A stretch of DNA of 64,000 nt from CAVSCR01 sp963726575 (GCA_963726575.1 CAVSCR010000003.1:124001-188000), one strand, 5' to 3'; shown: positions 1 to 8,926, counted from the stretch's first letter. Program-made: numbers and translations. The notes: generated by a model from the letters alone, not told the origin.

Positions 1-361
1 ACGTGATCGCGTACTGCGCCACGTTGAAGGCGATCTTGTGCAGGCTGCGGCGTCGCCGCAGGTCGTCGAAGATGACGGCGACGCTGTGCACGAGAAGCAC
101 GAACGACAACGGCCCCAGCAGCACCAGCGCGACGGCGAACGTCGTCGAGATGGTGATCGAGTCGGCTTCGTCGGCCGTCCGGGAGATACGGATCGGGCGC
201 AACTCGCCCAGAACCAGCGCGACGCCGAGCATCAACAGCGGCAGTGCTCCGGAGTCGACCCAACCCATCGACTGCACGGCCTGGGCCATGTCGTGCCACG
301 GCGGCATCGCGACGAGCGTCACCGTCATGATCACCGCACCGACGGCCACAACCGACCACAC
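1..361 (-). CDS. Membrane sensor protein, N-terminal part (runs off left edge)
   Basis: The reverse strand is open from the window edge to about position 376. It reads as an N-terminal membrane module: a first span (IYVWSVVAVGAVIMTV), a second (SGALPLLMLGVALVLG), the linker ELRPIRISRTADE, then a hydrophobic stretch ending DDLRRRRSLHKIAFNVAQYA. Actinobacterial GGDEF/EAL and related signalling proteins often start with such a domain, but the output domain lies outside the window, so the function is an inference. The start is uncertain. GTG at 361 is used because a strong hairpin lies just upstream at 388-417; the frame stays open beyond it and no clear ribosome site is visible. Confidence 0.55.
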   Translation of the reverse strand, partial: MWSVVAVGAVIMTVTLVAMPPWHDMAQAVQSMGWVDSGALPLLMLGVALVLGELRPIRISRTADEADSITISTTFAVALVLLGPLSFVLLVHSVAVIFDDLRRRRSLHKIAFNVAQYAIT

Positions 362-387
362 GTAGATCTGCAGGCGTGACGGAACGC

Positions 388-417
388 GGGACGCCCCCGA
401 AGGTTCGGGGGCGTCCC
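388..417 (-). terminator. Strong intrinsic terminator hairpin
   Basis: A perfect 14-bp inverted repeat (GGGACGCCCCCGAA, two-base loop, TTCGGGGGCGTCCC). It lies 13 bases beyond the stop of the small gene at 430-531, in reverse-strand orientation. There is no U-tract, which is common for actinobacterial terminators. It probably ends the micro-peptide transcript. Confidence 0.75.
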
Positions 418-429
418 GTGCTGGGTGGT

Positions 430-531
430 TCAGCCCCACTTCCGTCCGGCGCCGACCACCATCACCAAGGTGACGAGGGTCCCTGCGCTGGCGAGGAGAC
501 GACTGGTCACGTTGCTCTTCATGTTCTGCAT
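430..531 (-). CDS. Small hydrophobic peptide B (33 aa)
   Basis: A 33-residue reading frame starting MQNMKS and ending VMVVGAGRKWG. It has a basic N-terminus, one hydrophobic span of about 18 residues and a basic-aromatic tail, so it should be a single-span membrane peptide. A good ribosome site (GAGGGGG) lies 8 bases before the ATG. The stop of the paralogous peptide at 545-646 is 13 bases upstream, and both share the ending VVGAG-x-KW. The hairpin at 388-417 follows immediately. I do not recognise the family; membrane-active peptide, toxin-like peptide or small regulatory membrane protein are all possible. Confidence 0.6.
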   Translation of the reverse strand: MQNMKSNVTSRLLASAGTLVTLVMVVGAGRKWG

Positions 532-544
532 GTCCGTCGCCCCC

Positions 545-646
545 TCACTGCCACTTCACGCCAGCGCCGACAACCGACACGAGCGTGATCAAGCCGACTG
601 CCACGGCGCTGCCGCGGACGATGGCGGTTCCCTTGATCCGATTCAT
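545..646 (-). CDS. Small hydrophobic peptide A (33 aa)
   Basis: A 33-residue frame starting MNRIKG and ending VSVVGAGVKWQ, preceded by a good ribosome site (AAAGGGG, about 5 bases before ATG). It has the same layout as peptide B just downstream: a basic start, a hydrophobic core and a VVGAG-x-KW tail. The two look like a tandem duplication. The start at 646 is chosen over longer in-frame options because of the ribosome site and the equal length of the paralogue. Function unknown; the preceding agmatinase-family gene ends 181 bases upstream and may be a separate transcript. Confidence 0.6.
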   Translation of the reverse strand: MNRIKGTAIVRGSAVAVGLITLVSVVGAGVKWQ

Positions 647-790
647 GACACCCCTTTCCCCCGATCCCTGACGTTGCCGGGGAGCCCGAGGCAGCCGGCG
701 TCGGCCGGCATGATCGAGATCCCCATCCCCTTGCGCTCCGATTGCGCCAGGGTTGGGCGGGTCGCCGCGCCTGCCAGATGGGTGAACTCT

Positions 791-812
791 CTGCGTAGTT
801 ACGGCTACACAG
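791..812 (-). terminator. Hairpin after agmatinase-family gene
   Basis: CTGCGTAG and CTACACAG form an 8-bp stem with one G-T type mismatch and a 6-base loop, 15 bases past the stop of the agmatinase-family gene. It may be a weak terminator separating that operon from the micro-peptide pair. Confidence 0.35.
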
Positions 813-827
813 TGTGATCTTCGCAGG

Positions 828-1886
828 TCAGAGGGCAAGTTTTGGGTCGGCAGAGTTCGACTGGGCCGAGCCGCGACCCTCCAGCAGCGGGGTCGCCTTG
901 TCCCAGCGGGCACCGTCGGCCCCATCGGCACGTCGCCGAGCGATGCCGGCCAACGCCTCCAGCGCCACCCGGTTGCCCAGCAAGGTCGTGATCTCCGCGT
1001 GGTCGTAGGGCGGGGACACCTCGACCACGTCGACTCCGGCCACCGGCAGCTCATGACAGATCCGCGAGACGGCATCGAGCAGCTGACGCGCGCTCAGACC
1101 CCCGGGTTCGGGCGTTCCGGTCCCGGGCGCGTGCCCGGGGTCGCACACGTCCACGTCGACCGACAGGAACACTGCGTCGCAGTCGTCGGTGGCGATGGCG
1201 AATGCGTCATCGAGCACGACGTCGAGCCCCCGCTTGACGATCTCACTCATGTGGAACGAGCGCATGCCTTGGTCGGCCATCCAGTCGAGGGTCTCCGGGC
1301 CCGGCCAGTACCCGCGCAGGCCGATCTGCAGGAAGCGGTCACCGCGGGCAGCGCCCGACTCGATCAGTCGACGCATCGGCTGGCCGTGTCCGTACAGGGA
1401 GCCGAACTCGATGTCGCCGGTGTCGGCATGGGCGTCGAAGTGGATCACCGACACCCGCCCATACCCCAGTGCCTGCGCGACGCCGGTGACGTTGGGCCAG
1501 GTGACCGTGTGGTCGCCGCCGAGAATCAGCGGGATCTTGCCGGCTTCGGCAATCGTCGCCACCGCTTCCTCGATGTTCGCGCAACTGCGAACGACATCGC
1601 CGGAGTAGGTCTCCACGTCGCCGGCGTCGACGACAGTCAGGTCTGCCGTCAGCGCATCGACCCGCATCGCCATGTGGGGGCGGGAACCGTCGTGCGGGAG
1701 GTAGTCGGTCCCGCGCATCGCCATGGGCCCGAACCGGGTGCCGGGTCGGTGCGAGGTACCGCCGTCGAAGGGTGCACCGAGGATGACGACGTCGGCGTCG
1801 GCATACGTGGCTGGCTCATCCCAGGTACATGCGGGAACGCCGAGGAACGTGATGTCGGGGCCGAACATGGAGCCGTAGCGAGTCAC
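828..1886 (-). CDS. speB: Agmatinase / ureohydrolase family protein
   Basis: A 352-residue member of the arginase/agmatinase superfamily: binuclear manganese enzymes that release urea from agmatine, guanidinobutyrate or related guanidino compounds. All metal-binding motifs are present: GGDHT near residue 123 (His126), DAHAD at 151-155, and SVDVDVCDP with Asp244 and Asp246, followed by the substrate-side EVSPPYD near 289. The N-terminus (GAPFDGGTSHRPGTRFGP) is typical of agmatinases. Its ATG overlaps the stop of the upstream GAF gene by four bases, so they are co-transcribed. Agmatinase against guanidinobutyrase cannot be separated by eye; both would feed the polyamine/GABA catabolic genes at 27-36 kb. 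Confidence 0.85.
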   Translation of the reverse strand: MTRYGSMFGPDITFLGVPACTWDEPATYADADVVILGAPFDGGTSHRPGTRFGPMAMRGTDYLPHDGSRPHMAMRVDALTADLTVVDAGDVETYSGDVVRSCANIEEAVATIAEAGKIPLILGGDHTVTWPNVTGVAQALGYGRVSVIHFDAHADTGDIEFGSLYGHGQPMRRLIESGAARGDRFLQIGLRGYWPGPETLDWMADQGMRSFHMSEIVKRGLDVVLDDAFAIATDDCDAVFLSVDVDVCDPGHAPGTGTPEPGGLSARQLLDAVSRICHELPVAGVDVVEVSPPYDHAEITTLLGNRVALEALAGIARRRADGADGARWDKATPLLEGRGSAQSNSADPKLAL

Positions 1887-2413
1887 GCCGTGAGCCTAGC
1901 CCCCGGAATCTCCTCGATTCGGCGTCCCACGAGCACTCCGACCGCGCAGGCAAGTCGCTCGTCGAACTCGTCGTACTCCACATCGGTTCCGCGTGCCAGC
2001 CAGAGCTCGGCGGCGACCCGACCGTTGATCGAGACGGGCGCCCCAAGGCATGAGACTCGGTCGGCGCGCTCGAGCATTCCGCGATACTCGCTCGGACATC
2101 CCGGGTCCAACAGCGAGGCCCGGTACGGGCGACCCCGCAGCAGCGACGACGTCGAGAACGGGTACTCGTCGAAGTCGTACCCCTCGCTCAGCGGATGCCG
2201 ATCCTCCCCGCGCGCGAGTGCGCCCGTGTTGCTCACGGTGCGGTAGCGACGCGCTCGACGGTCGAAGATCTGCAACGTGGCCGACGTGGAGCCGAACACC
2301 TGCAGCGCCTCGCTGCCGATCGTGTCCGACACCTCGAGGACGCTGTCAGCACGCAGCAGTGCCTCGCGCACCTGCGCGAGCACGCCGACGAGCGGTACCC
2401 CATCTGACCCCAC
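1883..2413 (-). CDS. GAF domain protein
   Basis: A 176-residue protein that is essentially one GAF domain (about residues 15-165), with the usual alternation of strands and helices and the end segment SCLGAPVSINGRVAAELWLARG. There is no DNA-binding or kinase domain. It is the first gene of a two-gene operon, its stop overlapping the agmatinase-family ATG. GAF domains bind small ligands, so a sensor or ligand-binding role for guanidino or polyamine metabolism is a reasonable inference, not shown. The start is GTG at 2413. Confidence 0.7.
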   Translation of the reverse strand: MGSDGVPLVGVLAQVREALLRADSVLEVSDTIGSEALQVFGSTSATLQIFDRRARRYRTVSNTGALARGEDRHPLSEGYDFDEYPFSTSSLLRGRPYRASLLDPGCPSEYRGMLERADRVSCLGAPVSINGRVAAELWLARGTDVEYDEFDERLACAVGVLVGRRIEEIPGARLTA

Positions 2414-2493
2414 GACGCACCAGCCTGCGGGATCAGCCCGTCGTGGCGCGTCCGCCAGCAGAGTGAACCTGTAAGCGCCTAGCGGCGCGAAGG

Positions 2494-3987
2494 TCAGACG
2501 TTCTGCGGGAAGCCGAGGTTGATCCCGCCGTGGCTGGGGTCCAACCAGCGGCTCGTGACGACCTTGCCCCTGGTGAAGAAGTTGACGCCGTCCAGGCCGT
2601 GCGCGTGCAGGTCGCCGAACAGCGAGTTCTTCCAGCCCCCGAAGGAGTAGTAGGCCATGGGCACCGGGATCGGCACGTTGACACCGATCATCCCGACCTC
2701 GACCTCGTCCTGGAACCGTCGCGCCGCGCCACCGTCGTTGGTGAAGATCGCGGTGCCGTTGCCGTACGGGTGGTCGTTGATGAGCTGCAGACCCTCGTCG
2801 TACGACGGCACGCGCACCACCGAGAGCACCGGCCCGAAGATCTCCTCGCGGTAGATCGACATGTCCGCGGTCACGTTGTCGAACAGTGTGGGTCCGAGCC
2901 AGAAGCCGTCAGCAGCACCGTCGGGCTCCACGTCGCGCCCGTCGACGACGAGCGCCGCGCCCTCTTCGACGCCGGCCGACACATAGCCGCTGACCTTGTC
3001 GCGGTGCTGTCCGGTGACCAGCGGGCCCATGTCGGCACCCTTACGCCCGTCGCCAGTGCGCAGGCCGACCATCCGTTGCTTGATCTTGTCGACCAGCTCG
3101 TCGCCGATCGGGTCCACCGCCACGACGACGGAGATCGCCATGCACCGCTCCCCGGCCGAGCCGAAACCCGCGTTGATCGCCTGGTCGGCGGCCAGATCGA
3201 GGTCGGCGTCGGGCAGTACCAGCATGTGATTCTTCGCCCCACCCAGCGCCTGGATCCGCTTGCCGTGCGAGGTTCCCGTCTCGTACACGTACTTGGCGAT
3301 CGGAGTCGAACCGACGAACGAGACGCTCTTGACGTCGGGGTGCTCCAGGATGCGGTCGACGGCCACCTTGTCGCCGTGTACGACGTTGAACACGCCCGAC
3401 GGCAAACCAGCCTCGGCCCACAGCTCCGCGATGTAGTTGGCCGCGGACGGGTCCTTCTCACTCGGCTTCAAGATGACCGTATTGCCTGTCGCGATCGCGA
3501 TCGGGAAGAACCACATCGGGACCATCGCCGGGAAGTTGAATGGCGAGATGATCCCGACCACACCCAACGGCTGACGGAACGAGTAGGAGTCGACGCGCGT
3601 CGACACGTTCTCGGAGAAGCCGCCCTTCAACAAGTGCGGGATCCCGCAGGCGAACTCCACGACCTCCTGGCCACGCGTCACCTCGCCGAGCGCGTCGGAG
3701 AGCACCTTGCCGTGCTCCGCGGTGATCAGCGCTGCGATGTCCTCCTTGCGCGCATCGAGCAGCTCCCGGAACTTGAAGAGCACCTGGGTGCGCCGGGCCA
3801 GGGACGTGGTGCCCCACTCCTTGCCGGCTGCCAGCGCCGCTGCGACGGCTTCGTCGACCGTTGCGGCGTCGGCGAAGTCGACGCGGCCACTGATCTCGCC
3901 CGTGGCGGGGTCGTAGATGTCGCCGGTGCGCTCGGCCACTCCGCCGAAGGGCTTGCCGTCGATCCAGTGCGTCAGGTGCTTGGTCAT
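2494..3987 (-). CDS. mmsA: CoA-acylating methylmalonate-semialdehyde dehydrogenase
   Basis: A 497-residue aldehyde dehydrogenase of the methylmalonate/malonate-semialdehyde class, which converts (methyl)malonate semialdehyde to propionyl- or acetyl-CoA with NAD. It shows the family oxyanion segment ISPFNFPAMVP, the cofactor segment ILKPSEKDPSA, the signature ALGGAKNHM where ordinary ALDHs have ELGGK (so the general-base Glu is absent, as expected), and the catalytic Cys in GSAGERCMA (about residue 282). The ATG at 3987 is preferred because homologues begin at TKHLTHWIDG; a GTG at 4029 would add 14 non-conserved residues. In catabolism it serves valine, inositol or beta-alanine routes. No partner genes adjoin it. 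Confidence 0.9.
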   Translation of the reverse strand: MTKHLTHWIDGKPFGGVAERTGDIYDPATGEISGRVDFADAATVDEAVAAALAAGKEWGTTSLARRTQVLFKFRELLDARKEDIAALITAEHGKVLSDALGEVTRGQEVVEFACGIPHLLKGGFSENVSTRVDSYSFRQPLGVVGIISPFNFPAMVPMWFFPIAIATGNTVILKPSEKDPSAANYIAELWAEAGLPSGVFNVVHGDKVAVDRILEHPDVKSVSFVGSTPIAKYVYETGTSHGKRIQALGGAKNHMLVLPDADLDLAADQAINAGFGSAGERCMAISVVVAVDPIGDELVDKIKQRMVGLRTGDGRKGADMGPLVTGQHRDKVSGYVSAGVEEGAALVVDGRDVEPDGAADGFWLGPTLFDNVTADMSIYREEIFGPVLSVVRVPSYDEGLQLINDHPYGNGTAIFTNDGGAARRFQDEVEVGMIGVNVPIPVPMAYYSFGGWKNSLFGDLHAHGLDGVNFFTRGKVVTSRWLDPSHGGINLGFPQNV

Positions 3988-4070
3988 GTGAGCAGTCTGG
4001 CGGTAGATCGAGGAGGACTCAACCGGCACCGTGCCGGCTCAGGGTCCGGCGACCCGACGCCCCGCCGAAA

Positions 4071-4173
4071 TGCGTCCAGTCCCGATACGGGCTGAGCACC
4101 GGCCGACCCGGGCGAGACGCCCACGTCGCGTTTCATGATCGACTTGGCCACACGAGATCCGGCAGTACGTGCG
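4071..4173 (+). repeat. Dispersed palindromic repeat, split copy
   Basis: The left half (CAGTCCCGATACGGGCTGAG) is at about 4077-4096 and the right half (GATCCGGCAGTACGTGCG) at about 4156-4173, separated by roughly 60 bases. Together they match the repeat described at 12632-12680, so this copy looks interrupted or expanded. Confidence 0.5.
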
Positions 4174-4211
4174 GATCTTGTCGGTCTGGCTGGACCGCTG
4201 TGGCAGTGGGG

Positions 4212-4534
4212 CTACCTGCTGCGGCTGACCTCTTGGTCGACTTCGGCTTCGGTGATTGGGCGGCGCCAGAAGACTTCCTACACATGCAGCACCAGGAGGA
4301 TGCCCCAGCCGGCCATTACCCAGCCGGGCCAGAAGTAGCCGCCGCCTGACATAAGCCACACGAAGACGAGGAACGCGTTGATCACCACGTACGCAACAAC
4401 GTCGGAGACGATCTTGCGGCGGTCCTACAGACGTCTACGCGCCTGGGCACGTTCCACGTGGCCTCGTCTTGGACGGGAGCGGCCGCATCACCGGACGTCG
4501 GGTCAGAGTTCGGGAACGGCCTAGGAATCGACAT
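4212..4534 (-). pseudogene. 2TM-domain membrane protein, broken (frameshift plus two TAG codons)
   Basis: A good ribosome site (AGGAGG) precedes ATG at 4534, giving MSIPRPFPNSDPTSG and on to QDEA; the reading must then shift frame to continue VERAQARRRL. The next codon is TAG (4427-4425). The frame then reads DRRKIVSDVVAYVVINAF, a second span SGGGYFWPGWVMAGWG and ILLVLHV, meets a second TAG (4280-4278), and ends with EVFWRRPITEAEVDQEVSR before a normal stop. The two-span pattern and RRPITEAEVD tail are those of actinobacterial 2TM-domain proteins, where a Gln/Arg and a Trp would stand at the TAG positions. Three independent lesions in about 100 codons argue for a true pseudogene. Confidence 0.75.
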
Positions 4535-4674
4535 GACGCACCTCCTAGGTGCTGATCCCGTCTTGCGGCCAGCCTCGGCACCCCGGTAGAGCCGAAAGCC
4601 TCATGGCCGGTCAGGTGATCCCGGCCAGACTGGGTGAGGCACTCGGGGGGCCTTCCGAAGGGCTGGAACGTCTC

Positions 4675-5700
4675 ATGAAGCAGACCCGAACATCGCGTCT
4701 CACGATCGCCTCAGTCCTGGCCGCAGCGGCACTCGTGGCCGCCTTCGTCGCCGCGGTCCCCGCGGGAGCCGGCACCCAACCCGCGGCGTCCGGCCCGGCA
4801 CCGGCGGTGACCGCGACGACCTCCTTCGTTACGTTCCTGTTCAGTCGCTCCGAGGTGGCGGCTGCCGACCGTGTCCCGTGCGTCCCGGACTACCGGAACG
4901 TCGTCGGCCTCGAAGGGGTGGTGGCCCCGTTCCTGAAGTCCCTGGGATTCGCCGGCACGGGCTCGATCCAGACGGGCACCACGCGACAGTCGAGCTACTT
5001 CTGCACCCACTATGGGGAGACCGAAGCCATCTCCTGGGAGGGTGCCAACCGCCTGGCGACGCAGTACGGATGGCACTTCGTGTCGCACAGCGCGACCTAC
5101 CCGACCAACTGGGCCAAGCTCACTCCGGCCCAGATCCAGTCGGAGACCTGCGGGTCGGCGGCAGCGATCGACGCGCACGGCCTCCCCGGAGCCCACGGCC
5201 TGTTCGTGTGGCCCCACGACGGGTATGTGGACTCCATCCAGACGAACTACGTGAGCACCTGCTTCGCGTTCGGTCGCCAGTACTCACCGATCCCCACAAC
5301 GCAGACCTTCGCGCTCACCCCGCCGTACTACCAGCACACGAAGGGAATCAACGGCGGAGCCTGCAACGACTCGACGTTGGCCTGTTACAGGCTGGCAGCC
5401 CAGGGCAACAGCGGCCACTACAACCTGCCGTCGACGATCATCACCAGACTCAAGGCTCTCAAGCCCGGTGACTGGTACACGATTCAGGTGTACCTGCTCG
5501 TCACCGGCAAGAGCCCGACCTATGCGACGAACACCACGGCTTGGGACTGCTCGAGCGCCGACCCGCGTCAGCACTGGACGAACGACAACGAGCGCTACTG
5601 CTGGAGCGACTTCCAGAAGATCGTGCGTGCAGTGCCCGCTGGTTTCGTCGTCACCGACCCGCTGACCGCCGCGCACGCGCTGGGGCGGCCCGGCTACTGA
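4675..5700 (+). CDS. Secreted protein, possibly polysaccharide-deacetylase-like
   Basis: A 341-residue exported protein: signal peptide MKQTRTSRLTIASVLAAAAL and on to an AGA-type cleavage region near residue 33, then a Ser/Thr/Ala linker. The segment GWHFVSHSATYPTNWAKLTP (about 133-152), then a Cys-Gly helix and GLFVWPHDGY (about 176-185), resembles the layout of NodB-type deacetylases (HS-x-T-x-P motif and a P-Y/H-G-x-Y motif). The classical second His is missing and no TFDD motif is evident, so the match is weak. Several Cys suggest disulphides. ATG 4675 is chosen because the signal peptide starts there. The substrate is unknown; a divergent or inactive carbohydrate esterase is one possibility. 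Confidence 0.6.
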   Translation: MKQTRTSRLTIASVLAAAALVAAFVAAVPAGAGTQPAASGPAPAVTATTSFVTFLFSRSEVAAADRVPCVPDYRNVVGLEGVVAPFLKSLGFAGTGSIQTGTTRQSSYFCTHYGETEAISWEGANRLATQYGWHFVSHSATYPTNWAKLTPAQIQSETCGSAAAIDAHGLPGAHGLFVWPHDGYVDSIQTNYVSTCFAFGRQYSPIPTTQTFALTPPYYQHTKGINGGACNDSTLACYRLAAQGNSGHYNLPSTIITRLKALKPGDWYTIQVYLLVTGKSPTYATNTTAWDCSSADPRQHWTNDNERYCWSDFQKIVRAVPAGFVVTDPLTAAHALGRPGY

Positions 5701-6377
5701 GCGGAAGCCCGTCGGGCAGCCGATGTACGCGCTCCGCACGCCAGGCTGGTGCCTGGAGATTCGGGCTTGACGACGCGCACCTGTGGCCGAACTGTTTGCA
5801 CCGCCACATCCCTCGTGACGTCGCGCATGCAGATGACCGATGTTGAGCCCGGGGTCGGGCCGGCTGGACGTTTGACGTCCACGCTTCAGAGTCGACGGCG
5901 CGGGAACGTCGCTGGATCGCAGTCCCCTGGAATCGGACCCGAGTAGCCGGGTCGCGGTGTGCACGGTCGCGGTGAGTGGGATGAACGGGGCGATGCCGCA
6001 CACGACTGTCTACATCGGCGTCGTTCCCGGCCACGGTTCGTACCCTGAGATCGGTGGCGTTCTAACTCGCCTTCCTCGGCACGCCGATAGCCAGCGGCGG
6101 GTCCCCGCGAGCCGTTCCGAGTCGTGGGCGTTCATCTGACACCGTACGTCCGGATCTCGTAGCTGCGCGCGCTCACCGCTCGAGGGGAGGGAATGGCTAC
6201 GCGCCCCGACCGCAGGCACCAGACGGCCCTCCCTTCGAAGTGGCCTTCGGCCCTGTCCACTAGGCGCCGGGGGAGGTTGACTTCTCGGTGGGCAGACGTG
6301 GGGATCAACACGGTCACCCTGGGGGGTCGGTCTGGGTGTGGTCGGTTCTGCCCTGGGACGAACCAGGGGTGTGTGCC
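5701..6377. other. 677-bp gap, no convincing gene
   Basis: No frame on either strand shows a good start with a ribosome site and coherent codon use. There is a weak possible trace of the dispersed repeat around 6083-6110 (GGCACGCCGATAGCCAG) and around 6140-6175. The sulfatase promoter should lie near 6250-6360, but I cannot assign boxes. Confidence 0.4.
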
Positions 6378-8660
6378 ATGCGCCACGAGAAGTCTGTGCT
6401 TTCAGTTCTCCTCGCCGTATCAGCCGGCGCCGTGCTCTCGCTGGGTCCACCCGGGCAGGCCGTGCCGCCGGCCGCCGCCGCAACGGACTCCGGTCAGCCG
6501 AACATCCTGTTGATCAACCTCGACGACATGCGTGCGCCAGGGACGCTGGGGGTGATGCCGCGGGTGGCCAGCTACTTCGGCCAGCAAGGCTGCACGTACA
6601 CGCAGAACTTCAGCAGCACGCCGTTGTGCTCGCCATCGCGTGCGTCACTGTTCACCGGACGCTTCCCGCACAATACCGGGATCACCGGAAACGGCCTGGA
6701 CGCCGAGATCGCCGCCATGGACCAGTCCGCCACCTTCCAGGGCTACCTGCACGCCAGCGGCTACCGGACCGCGATGGCCGGCAAGTTCATGAACACCGTC
6801 CCGCTGTCGCGCAGTCCGCAGTACTGGGACCACTGGACCTTCATGACCGGCGGCTACACCGACGTCTCCTACAACGTGGACGGCACCGTCAAGAAGATCC
6901 CCGGCTACTACTCCACGGTGCTCGGCAACCAGGTCGTGCAGGACCTCAACTCCTTCGAGCAGCAGGACTCCACACCGTGGCTGATCTACGTGGCTCCCCA
7001 GGCCCCGCACGCACCGACGACGCCGGACACCCCGCACGCCAACGCGGCGGTGCCGTCGTGGACCTATCCGGCCAGCTTCAACGAGGCAGACGTCTCGGAC
7101 AAGCCGTCAACGGTGAGTTGGCGGGGCAAACTGAACGCGACGCAGGTCGAGGACCTGCGGAAGGCACAGTTGCGCACGCTGATGTCGGTGGACGACATGG
7201 TCGGCCAGATCGTCGACGAGATGAACCGACTGGGCGAGGACCAGAACACCCTGGCGATCTTCACCTCGGACAACGGCTACCTCTGGGGCGAGCACCGCAT
7301 CCTCGACAAGCGCTTCCCGTACACCGAGAGCCAGGAAGTCCCGCTGATGATGCGCTGGGACGGCCACATCACGCCCGGCTCGACGGATGACCGGCTGATC
7401 AGCAACGTCGACATCGTTCCCACCCTGCTTCAGGCCGCCGGGATCACTCCGACCCTGAAGCACCCGTTGGACGGCGTGTCGATCCTGTCCAGCACCCGAC
7501 GCACCGAGCTGCTGACCGAGTACGGCCGCAGCCTGGATTCCTCGTTGCCGCCGTGGGCGGCGCTCCGAACCGACACTGCCCAGTACGCCGAGTGGTACAA
7601 CGCCACCACCGGTGCCCTGACCGACCGCGAGTACTACAACCTGGTCGACGACCCCTTGCAGCTGGTCAACCTGCTCGGCGACGGCAGCACGGCGAACGAC
7701 CCCAACGTCGCTTCGTGGAGCGCGCGTCTGGCGGCGGCCCGAAAGTGCGTCGGATCGGCCTGCGTCGTGGCCAGTGGTCAGGCAAACGCGCCACCGGTGG
7801 CGAAGATGGCCGTTCCCACCTGCAGCGGGCTGACCTGCAGCTTCTCGGCGGCCGGGTCCACCGACACCGACGGGACCATCACGGGCTACCTCTGGACTTT
7901 CGGTGACGGTGCGACGGCCACTGGGGTGGCGCCGAGTCACACCTACGCCGCGCCCGACACCTACCAGGTGAGCGTGACCGTGATCGACGACGACAACGCC
8001 ACCGGTGTCGCGACGCGGACCGTAGCCGTCGGTACGAGCACTCAGGTCAGCTTCCGCGCTGGCGCCAGTGCCTCGGCCAACACCCAGCGGTTGGTCGTCA
8101 CAACGCCGACCACGGTCAAGGCAGGCGACGTGTTGCTGCTGCTGGTCGCCGCCAACCGGGTCGACGCCACGCTCGGCGTTCCCACTGGTTGGACCCGGCT
8201 GGACGGGCTGAACGACGAGACGCTGCAGTCCGCGGTGTGGTGGAAGGTCGCGACGGCAGCTGACGCCGGTGCCGCGGTGCCGGTCACCGCGAGCCTCTAC
8301 ACCAAGATCGGCGCGCAGCTGCTCGCGTACTCCGGCGTTGACACCGGCACGCCCCCGACGTACGCGATCCGTGCCGAGACCGGCAGCGCCGCGACCCACC
8401 GGACACCGACCGTGACAGCCACCGCAAGCTCGTGGCTAGTCTCGTTCTGGTCCGACAAGACCCAGTCCAACACCGGTTGGGCCGCCCCGGCCGGAGTCGT
8501 GCAGCGGCTGCAGACCACGGGCAGCGGGGGCGGGCGGATCAGCACGCTCAGCGCCGACAGCGGTCCGCTGGTCGCCGGCAGCGCCGGCGGGCTCACCGCG
8601 ACTGCAAGCAGTGCAGGAACGATGGCGGTGATGTGGAGCATCGTGCTCCGCCCGAGCTGA
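6378..8660 (+). CDS. Secreted sulfatase with PKD domain
   Basis: A 760-residue exported type I sulfatase. The signal peptide (MRHEKSVLSVLLAVSAGAVL) is followed by a sulfatase domain with metal ligands in NLDDMRAPG (Asp49, Asp50), the formylglycine-generating motif CSPSR at Cys84, and FTSDNGYLWGEH. It needs a formylglycine-generating enzyme, not present here. Residues about 470-550 form a PKD domain (AAGSTDTDGTITGYLWTFGD), and the last ~200 residues form another beta-rich domain (VSFRAGASASAN onward). These tails usually bind carbohydrate or mediate surface attachment. It probably desulfates an extracellular polysaccharide. The start at 6378 fits the signal peptide; it is a single gene. Confidence 0.85.
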   Translation: MRHEKSVLSVLLAVSAGAVLSLGPPGQAVPPAAAATDSGQPNILLINLDDMRAPGTLGVMPRVASYFGQQGCTYTQNFSSTPLCSPSRASLFTGRFPHNTGITGNGLDAEIAAMDQSATFQGYLHASGYRTAMAGKFMNTVPLSRSPQYWDHWTFMTGGYTDVSYNVDGTVKKIPGYYSTVLGNQVVQDLNSFEQQDSTPWLIYVAPQAPHAPTTPDTPHANAAVPSWTYPASFNEADVSDKPSTVSWRGKLNATQVEDLRKAQLRTLMSVDDMVGQIVDEMNRLGEDQNTLAIFTSDNGYLWGEHRILDKRFPYTESQEVPLMMRWDGHITPGSTDDRLISNVDIVPTLLQAAGITPTLKHPLDGVSILSSTRRTELLTEYGRSLDSSLPPWAALRTDTAQYAEWYNATTGALTDREYYNLVDDPLQLVNLLGDGSTANDPNVASWSARLAAARKCVGSACVVASGQANAPPVAKMAVPTCSGLTCSFSAAGSTDTDGTITGYLWTFGDGATATGVAPSHTYAAPDTYQVSVTVIDDDNATGVATRTVAVGTSTQVSFRAGASASANTQRLVVTTPTTVKAGDVLLLLVAANRVDATLGVPTGWTRLDGLNDETLQSAVWWKVATAADAGAAVPVTASLYTKIGAQLLAYSGVDTGTPPTYAIRAETGSAATHRTPTVTATASSWLVSFWSDKTQSNTGWAAPAGVVQRLQTTGSGGGRISTLSADSGPLVAGSAGGLTATASSAGTMAVMWSIVLRPS

Positions 8661-8755
8661 CCTCACCGGCGCGGTTCGCCCGGTTGCTGGTCCAGCCCGG
8701 CCTCTGATGGCTCTACCCTGGGCCGACGTCAGTCAGCCAAGACCACGGGGGATCC

Positions 8756-8809
8756 ATGCGTCGCCTGCTTCTGCTCGCCGTCGTCGCCGTGTTGCTGGTA
8801 CGGCGCTGA
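8756..8809 (+). pseudogene. Orphan signal-peptide-like mini-frame
   Basis: ATG at 8756 reads MRRLLLLAVVAVLLVRR and stops. It looks like the export signal of a secreted protein or lipoprotein whose remainder is lost, just before a copy of the dispersed repeat. No ribosome site is obvious. Confidence 0.25.
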
Positions 8810-8926
8810 GCTGGACCAGACATGGCGACCTCCAAGACGAGAGCAGGTCCACCACTAATCGGCACCGATCACCCACACGGTCGAGGCGACCCGGAGCAGA
8901 AGAACCGGCACTGCGTGCGCGTGAGC

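Noticed and set aside
545..1075. Longer version of micro-peptide A (about 176 residues)
   Set aside because: The upstream part overlaps the agmatinase-family gene and has poor composition; the ribosome site and the equal-length paralogue support the 33-residue start.
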